Shown here one piece after another: positions 61,006 through 64,000 of a DNA stretch of 64,000 nt. The translations under genes were made by a program, and so were the position numbers. The notes below the pieces were generated by a model. The model did not search any database, was not told the DNA's origin, and saw only the letters and a program-made list of their open reading frames with translations. Each line of letters starts with the position of its first letter. Positions within the stretch are counted from its first letter, which is position 1. This stretch comes from an uncultured Dehalococcoidia bacterium (GTDB lineage Bacteria; Chloroflexota; Dehalococcoidia; Lucifugimonadales; UBA1123), in contig CATOSI010000003.1 in NCBI GenBank assembly GCA_951812505.1, forward strand, positions 1,166,788-1,230,787. The letters run 5' to 3'.

Positions 61006-62145
61006 CTACCGGCCGGTCATTAGGTTCTCGAACGGGTTGGTAGAAACAGGAGTCGGCGTAGTAGTCGCGCTCACGCGAAGTTGCTCGACGAACCATGCAT
61101 ATATTTCGGAGTTGAAAGTGGCGTAAATGTCGTGGTTCTGTCGCTCGTTGTTCACCCAGTCCTGGAGCGCGCGCGTCTTGAGCTGCTCCCTGTTGATCCG
61201 GCTTATCTCCAGCACATCCTGGCGGTCGGACGCCACAAAGAAAAGGGACATCTGAGGATTCTCCACGTTCGGAGTAGGCTCGGACATTTCGCCAACTTCC
61301 AGTTCCCAGAAGTCACGCTCGTAATCCTCCAGTATTCCCAGCGGCACCCAGCCCAGGTCGCCCCTGGACTGGACGGTTTCAGGGTCTCTGGAGAATTCCC
61401 GTGAGATAGCCCGAACTGTGTCTCGGATGTGCGAGGGGCTTCTGTCGTCGCCCAGCAGATCGGCGTACTTGGTCTGCATGATGTCCACCTCGTCCTGGTA
61501 GCCCATAGCTATGCGATGCAGATAGACTTGCTCCGCATATATCGGGACCTGGTCGCCGACGAACTGCCTGAACTTCTCACGCAGTATGGCTTTTCTCACG
61601 AGGTCGCGGTGTTCCCCTTCACTGACCTGCGCTGAGTTCAGGAATTGCCTGTAGCGTTCGTGGTACTCGCGCTCTATCTGAGCCGAGGACTTGCCTTGGG
61701 ACTCAGATTCCGAGGGCGCCATCGAGCTGCGTATCTGGTTGTCCACTTCTTCACGGGACACCGAGATACCCTGGCTCGGCGCCACCTGGGCGATCACTTC
61801 GTTCTCGACGATGATCTGGAGAGCCTGGAATATGTCGTCCGTGGATCTGAGTCCCTGGGTGTTTTCCAGCTCCAGCGCCTTCTGTCTGATCCTCAGTAGT
61901 TTGACCATGTCGCCGCGCGTATAGACGACGTCGTCCACGCGAACGATTAGCTGCTGAGGAGGAAGGACGAAGATGATGACGTATCCGGCTACCACGATTC
62001 CGGTGATTACCAGAAGCAGTACCCCGATTATGATCAATGCCAGACGGCGACGGCGTCGCTCTTCGGGCGAACGCTCTGCCGCGACTCTGCGCCTGTCCGA
62101 TCTTACCGTTCGTCGCGATGGCGATTGGCGGGCTTCTTCAACCAC
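61006..62145 (-). CDS. SurA/PpiC-like peptidyl-prolyl isomerase foldase
   Basis: A 379-residue membrane-anchored protein: basic cytoplasmic N-terminus, one helix (about 36-60), a SurA_N-like region and a rotamase-like part (SREFSRDPETVQSRGDLGWVPLGILEDYERDFWELEVGEMSEP). It should assist folding of exported proteins. Its C-terminus has a Thr/Pro stretch. The start is GTG 62145. It follows rpsR by 73 nt. Confidence 0.85.
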   Translation of the reverse strand: MVEEARQSPSRRTVRSDRRRVAAERSPEERRRRRLALIIIGVLLLVITGIVVAGYVIIFVLPPQQLIVRVDDVVYTRGDMVKLLRIRQKALELENTQGLRSTDDIFQALQIIVENEVIAQVAPSQGISVSREEVDNQIRSSMAPSESESQGKSSAQIEREYHERYRQFLNSAQVSEGEHRDLVRKAILREKFRQFVGDQVPIYAEQVYLHRIAMGYQDEVDIMQTKYADLLGDDRSPSHIRDTVRAISREFSRDPETVQSRGDLGWVPLGILEDYERDFWELEVGEMSEPTPNVENPQMSLFFVASDRQDVLEISRINREQLKTRALQDWVNNERQNHDIYATFNSEIYAWFVEQLRVSATTTPTPVSTNPFENLMTGR

Positions 62146-62218
62146 TATTCAACCCCGAAATGTACACATCTTTCACAGGCCGCAAAGTCGAACAGGTCTC
62201 CGTGCCTTGGAATATTAC

Positions 62219-62764
62219 CTACCTGTACCATCGCATGGGAGGGCCGGCGTGGTCAGGACTGAACGGGATCAGAGCAAGATGCCTGGCACGCTTGATGGCC
62301 GTGGACATCGCGCGCTGGTGCTTGGCGCAGACCCCGGTCTTGCGGCGCGACTCTATCTTCCACCTGTCGGTCATGTACCTGCGAAAGCGGTCAGTATCCT
62401 TGTAATCAATGTATTCGATATGGTCAACACAGAAGCCGCAAATCTTCCGGCGACTGTAATAACGCGGTCTTCCTCGGCGGAATCCGCCTCCCGGCCTGCC
62501 CCCCGGACGGTATCCTCCGCCTCCCGGTCTGCCGCCACCTCCGCCACCAGGACGGTTTCCTCCACCGCCACCCGGACGGTATCCACCCCCGCCGGGCCTG
62601 CCGCCACCTCCGCCACCAGGACGGTACCCTCCACCGCCGCCAGGACGATAGCCACCCTGCTGTCCGCCGGGTCTGCCACCGCCACCTGGACGATAGCCGC
62701 CGCCCTGAGGCCCGCCCGGTCGCGGACCCTGGTCCGGTGGTCTTCCTGTCTGCTGCGTTGTCAT
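62219..62764 (-). CDS. rpsR: 30S ribosomal protein S18 with long Gly/Arg-rich N-terminal extension
   Basis: A 181-residue protein. Residues about 100-175 are a normal S18 (YYSRRKICGFCVDH, KIESRRKTGVCAKHQRAMSTAIKRARHLALIP), with Cys109, Cys112, Cys146 and His149 as a likely zinc site. Residues 1-99 are an unusual low-complexity extension built of YRPGGGG and RPGGGG units. S18 is normally 75-95 residues, so the extension doubles it. AAGGTGAG precedes ATG 62764. Part of the conserved rpsF-ssb-rpsR cluster. Confidence 0.95.
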   Translation of the reverse strand: MTTQQTGRPPDQGPRPGGPQGGGYRPGGGGRPGGQQGGYRPGGGGGYRPGGGGGGRPGGGGYRPGGGGGNRPGGGGGGRPGGGGYRPGGRPGGGFRRGRPRYYSRRKICGFCVDHIEYIDYKDTDRFRRYMTDRWKIESRRKTGVCAKHQRAMSTAIKRARHLALIPFSPDHAGPPMRWYR

Positions 62765-62888
62765 ATCAACTCACCTTCTGCTACGTGGCATTGTCTAAAG
62801 TCGGTTTTCGCTGGGCCGGAAGCGTCAGGATACCGTATCTGCCGTCTTCCGGGGTGAGCATGGTTTTCTGTATTTGGGTATTGGTCTG

Positions 62889-63290
62889 CTACCAAGGCAG
62901 ATCGTCTGCGTCGTCATCCACCGGCGGGCCGTCGCCCGGATATCCTCCTCCGCCGGAACTCTGGCCTGCTCTGGGTAGGAATTTGAGCTCTTGGGCGCGT
63001 ATCTCGTTGCTGAATCGGGTTTGACCATCCTGTCCTACCCAAGAACGGCTACTAAGCCTACCTTCGACGTAGACGAGACTACCCTTTTCTAGATATTGGT
63101 TAGTCGTTTCAGCTAGCCGTCCCCACGCATTCACCCTGAACCACTCGGTTTCGTCCCTGTTCTCGCCATCACGGGTTCTGTATCGCCGATTGGTAGCAAC
63201 TGAGAAACTGGTCACTGCGTCTCCACTCGGCATATATCGCATCTCGGGATCAGTACCCAGGTTGCCTATAATGGTTATCTTATTAAACAT
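62889..63290 (-). CDS. ssb: Single-stranded DNA-binding protein
   Basis: A 133-residue SSB: OB fold MFNKITIIGNLGTDPEMRYMPSG, DETEWFRVNAWGRLAETTNQYLEKGSLVYVEGRLSSRSW, a glycine-rich linker and the acidic tip DDDADDLPW that binds partner proteins (typical end DDLPF). ATG 63290 has AGGAC just upstream and is preferred over an in-frame ATG at 63308. Confidence 0.95.
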   Translation of the reverse strand: MFNKITIIGNLGTDPEMRYMPSGDAVTSFSVATNRRYRTRDGENRDETEWFRVNAWGRLAETTNQYLEKGSLVYVEGRLSSRSWVGQDGQTRFSNEIRAQELKFLPRAGQSSGGGGYPGDGPPVDDDADDLPW

Positions 63291-63494
63291 GGCTTGCGTC
63301 CTGCTCACATGATGGCATATTTACGGAGATACTGAACACGTCAACGCCCGCACTACAGATTGTTAGTCGAGGACGCGACATAGCACCGTGGAAGCTATAC
63401 CCGTTCCTGAACCACTTGCTCGCCTTCAGTGGACTCGACCACAGCGGATGGAACAGCGGGAGCGGCCTCAGTCTCAGCAGGCGTGTCCTCTGCA

Positions 63495-63980
63495 TCAGCG
63501 GTCGGCGCCTGTGCTTCTGCCTCTGCGCGTTCTCTCGCTTCTCTTTCGGCAGGCTATTCGAGCCGCCGCTTCTTCCCGCTCACGCGCCTCGCGCGCGGCT
63601 GCGGCTCTGGCCTCGGCCTCCTGCCGTGCGAGTTCCTGGCGCTGCCGTTCGGCCTGCGTTTCCATGGCGGCAATCTCGGACTTTTCCAGCCTGAACACCA
63701 GGTGGCGCATCACGTCCTGCGCGGCGTTGAGCGTCTTGTCCAACTCCGCAGCGGCCTGCGCTTCCATCTGGCACCGCGTAATGAAATAGTTGCCCTCGAT
63801 GAAGCGTTGAATGGGATAGGCAAGTCGCCTGATTCCCCAGTTCTCCTGCTGCGAGATGCTGCCGCCGCCGTCGCTTATGATCTCGGTAATGCGCTGCACG
63901 GTCTGTGCGGCCTCCGACTCGGTAGCCTCCGGGCTAAGTATCATGACCAGTTCATAGTCTCGTGTCCGCTGGGAAGTCAA
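63495..63980 (-). CDS. rpsF: 30S ribosomal protein S6, C-terminal frame uncertain
   Basis: The first 100 residues are S6 (RDYELVMILSPEATESE, NWGIRRLAYPIQRFIEGNYFI, and LEKSEIAAMETQ), followed by a charged Ala/Glu/Arg tail. The annotated frame ends in a basic ACRKRSERTRRGRSTGADR. In the neighbouring frame an acidic tail (EREARERAEAEAQAPTADAED and onward) runs to TAG 63395-63397, which is the more usual composition for an S6 tail, so a one-base frameshift near 63535-63545 is possible. TTG start at 63980 with AGGAG 7 nt upstream. Confidence 0.9.
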   Translation of the reverse strand: MTSQRTRDYELVMILSPEATESEAAQTVQRITEIISDGGGSISQQENWGIRRLAYPIQRFIEGNYFITRCQMEAQAAAELDKTLNAAQDVMRHLVFRLEKSEIAAMETQAERQRQELARQEAEARAAAAREAREREEAAARIACRKRSERTRRGRSTGADR

Positions 63981-64000
63981 ACGGGTTCTCCTGAATCTCA

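Noticed and set aside
62371..62685. Separate alanine/valine-rich small gene over the S18 repeat region
   Set aside because: It is a shifted-frame reading of the RPGGGG repeat.
1..64000. Reassigned UGA (alternative genetic code) to explain the in-frame UGAs
   Set aside because: UGA ends several clear genes here (for example those ending at 4062, 6284 and 34361), so it is a normal stop codon in this genome.

Overview
The window looks like a chromosomal segment of an uncultivated Chloroflexota bacterium, most likely of the SAR202 / Dehalococcoidia type. This is inferred from gene content, not from a marker search. The grounds are several paralogous flavin-dependent luciferase-like monooxygenases, six major-facilitator exporters, oligopeptide-type ABC cassettes, CitE/HpaI-like aldolases, a PPi-type phosphofructokinase beside a class I aldolase, TTG starts in many genes, and lipoproteins with Pro/Ala/Thr-rich linkers. 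No phage, CRISPR array, intact insertion sequence or rRNA was seen; there is one tRNA (Pro, anticodon CGG).

Layout. 1-4 kb: partial CitE-like gene, MFS, VapBC-type pair, first LLM oxidoreductase. 4-9.4 kb: a non-coding stretch with a clustered ACCAGTTT motif, a SpoIIIAA-like ATPase with R3H domain, tmk, a cupin, a second VapBC-type pair, MFS. 9.6-13.5 kb: MFS, phosphotriesterase-like hydrolase, acyl-CoA dehydrogenase. 13.7-22.3 kb: two peptide-type ABC cassettes without ATPases, the first with a broken binding-protein gene. 22.6-32 kb: apt, hypotheticals, an SDR, the thrC-NIL-MoaD cluster, two lipoproteins (cupredoxin, YceI-like), dnaN. 33-45 kb: second LLM enzyme, DUF1801, HpaI-like aldolase, an OsmC gene with an in-frame UGA, MFS, a VapBC-type pair next to a duplicated MFS remnant, a large PIN protein, and an NHL/DUF1501/DUF1800 group. 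45-55.7 kb: two tandem DHA2-type MFS, third LLM enzyme, coaE, a two-ATPase/two-permease ABC operon, a 50-residue small protein coupled to the fourth LLM enzyme. 55.7-64 kb: aldolase, PPi-PFK, tRNA-Pro, SDR, an ArsC/Spx-like gene with an in-frame UGA, hom, a SurA-like foldase, and the conserved rpsF-ssb-rpsR cluster.

The most notable result is two unlinked genes in which a UGA sits exactly at a catalytic cysteine: the second redox cysteine of OsmC, and the first cysteine of the CxxC of an ArsC/Spx-like thioredoxin-fold protein. In both, the family sequence continues in frame past the UGA. In both, a hairpin that fits the bacterial SECIS description (apical loop about 20-23 nt after UGA, G in the first two loop positions) follows directly. 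I read them as selenoproteins that ordinary annotation would truncate. The Sec machinery (selA, selB, selC, selD) is not in this window and must be sought elsewhere in the genome.

Other points of interest are a probable AUA start codon behind a perfect Shine-Dalgarno, a glycine/arginine-rich repeat extension on ribosomal protein S18, a possible frameshift that hides an acidic tail on S6, two dispersed palindromic repeat families, and several previously unlabelled small genes.
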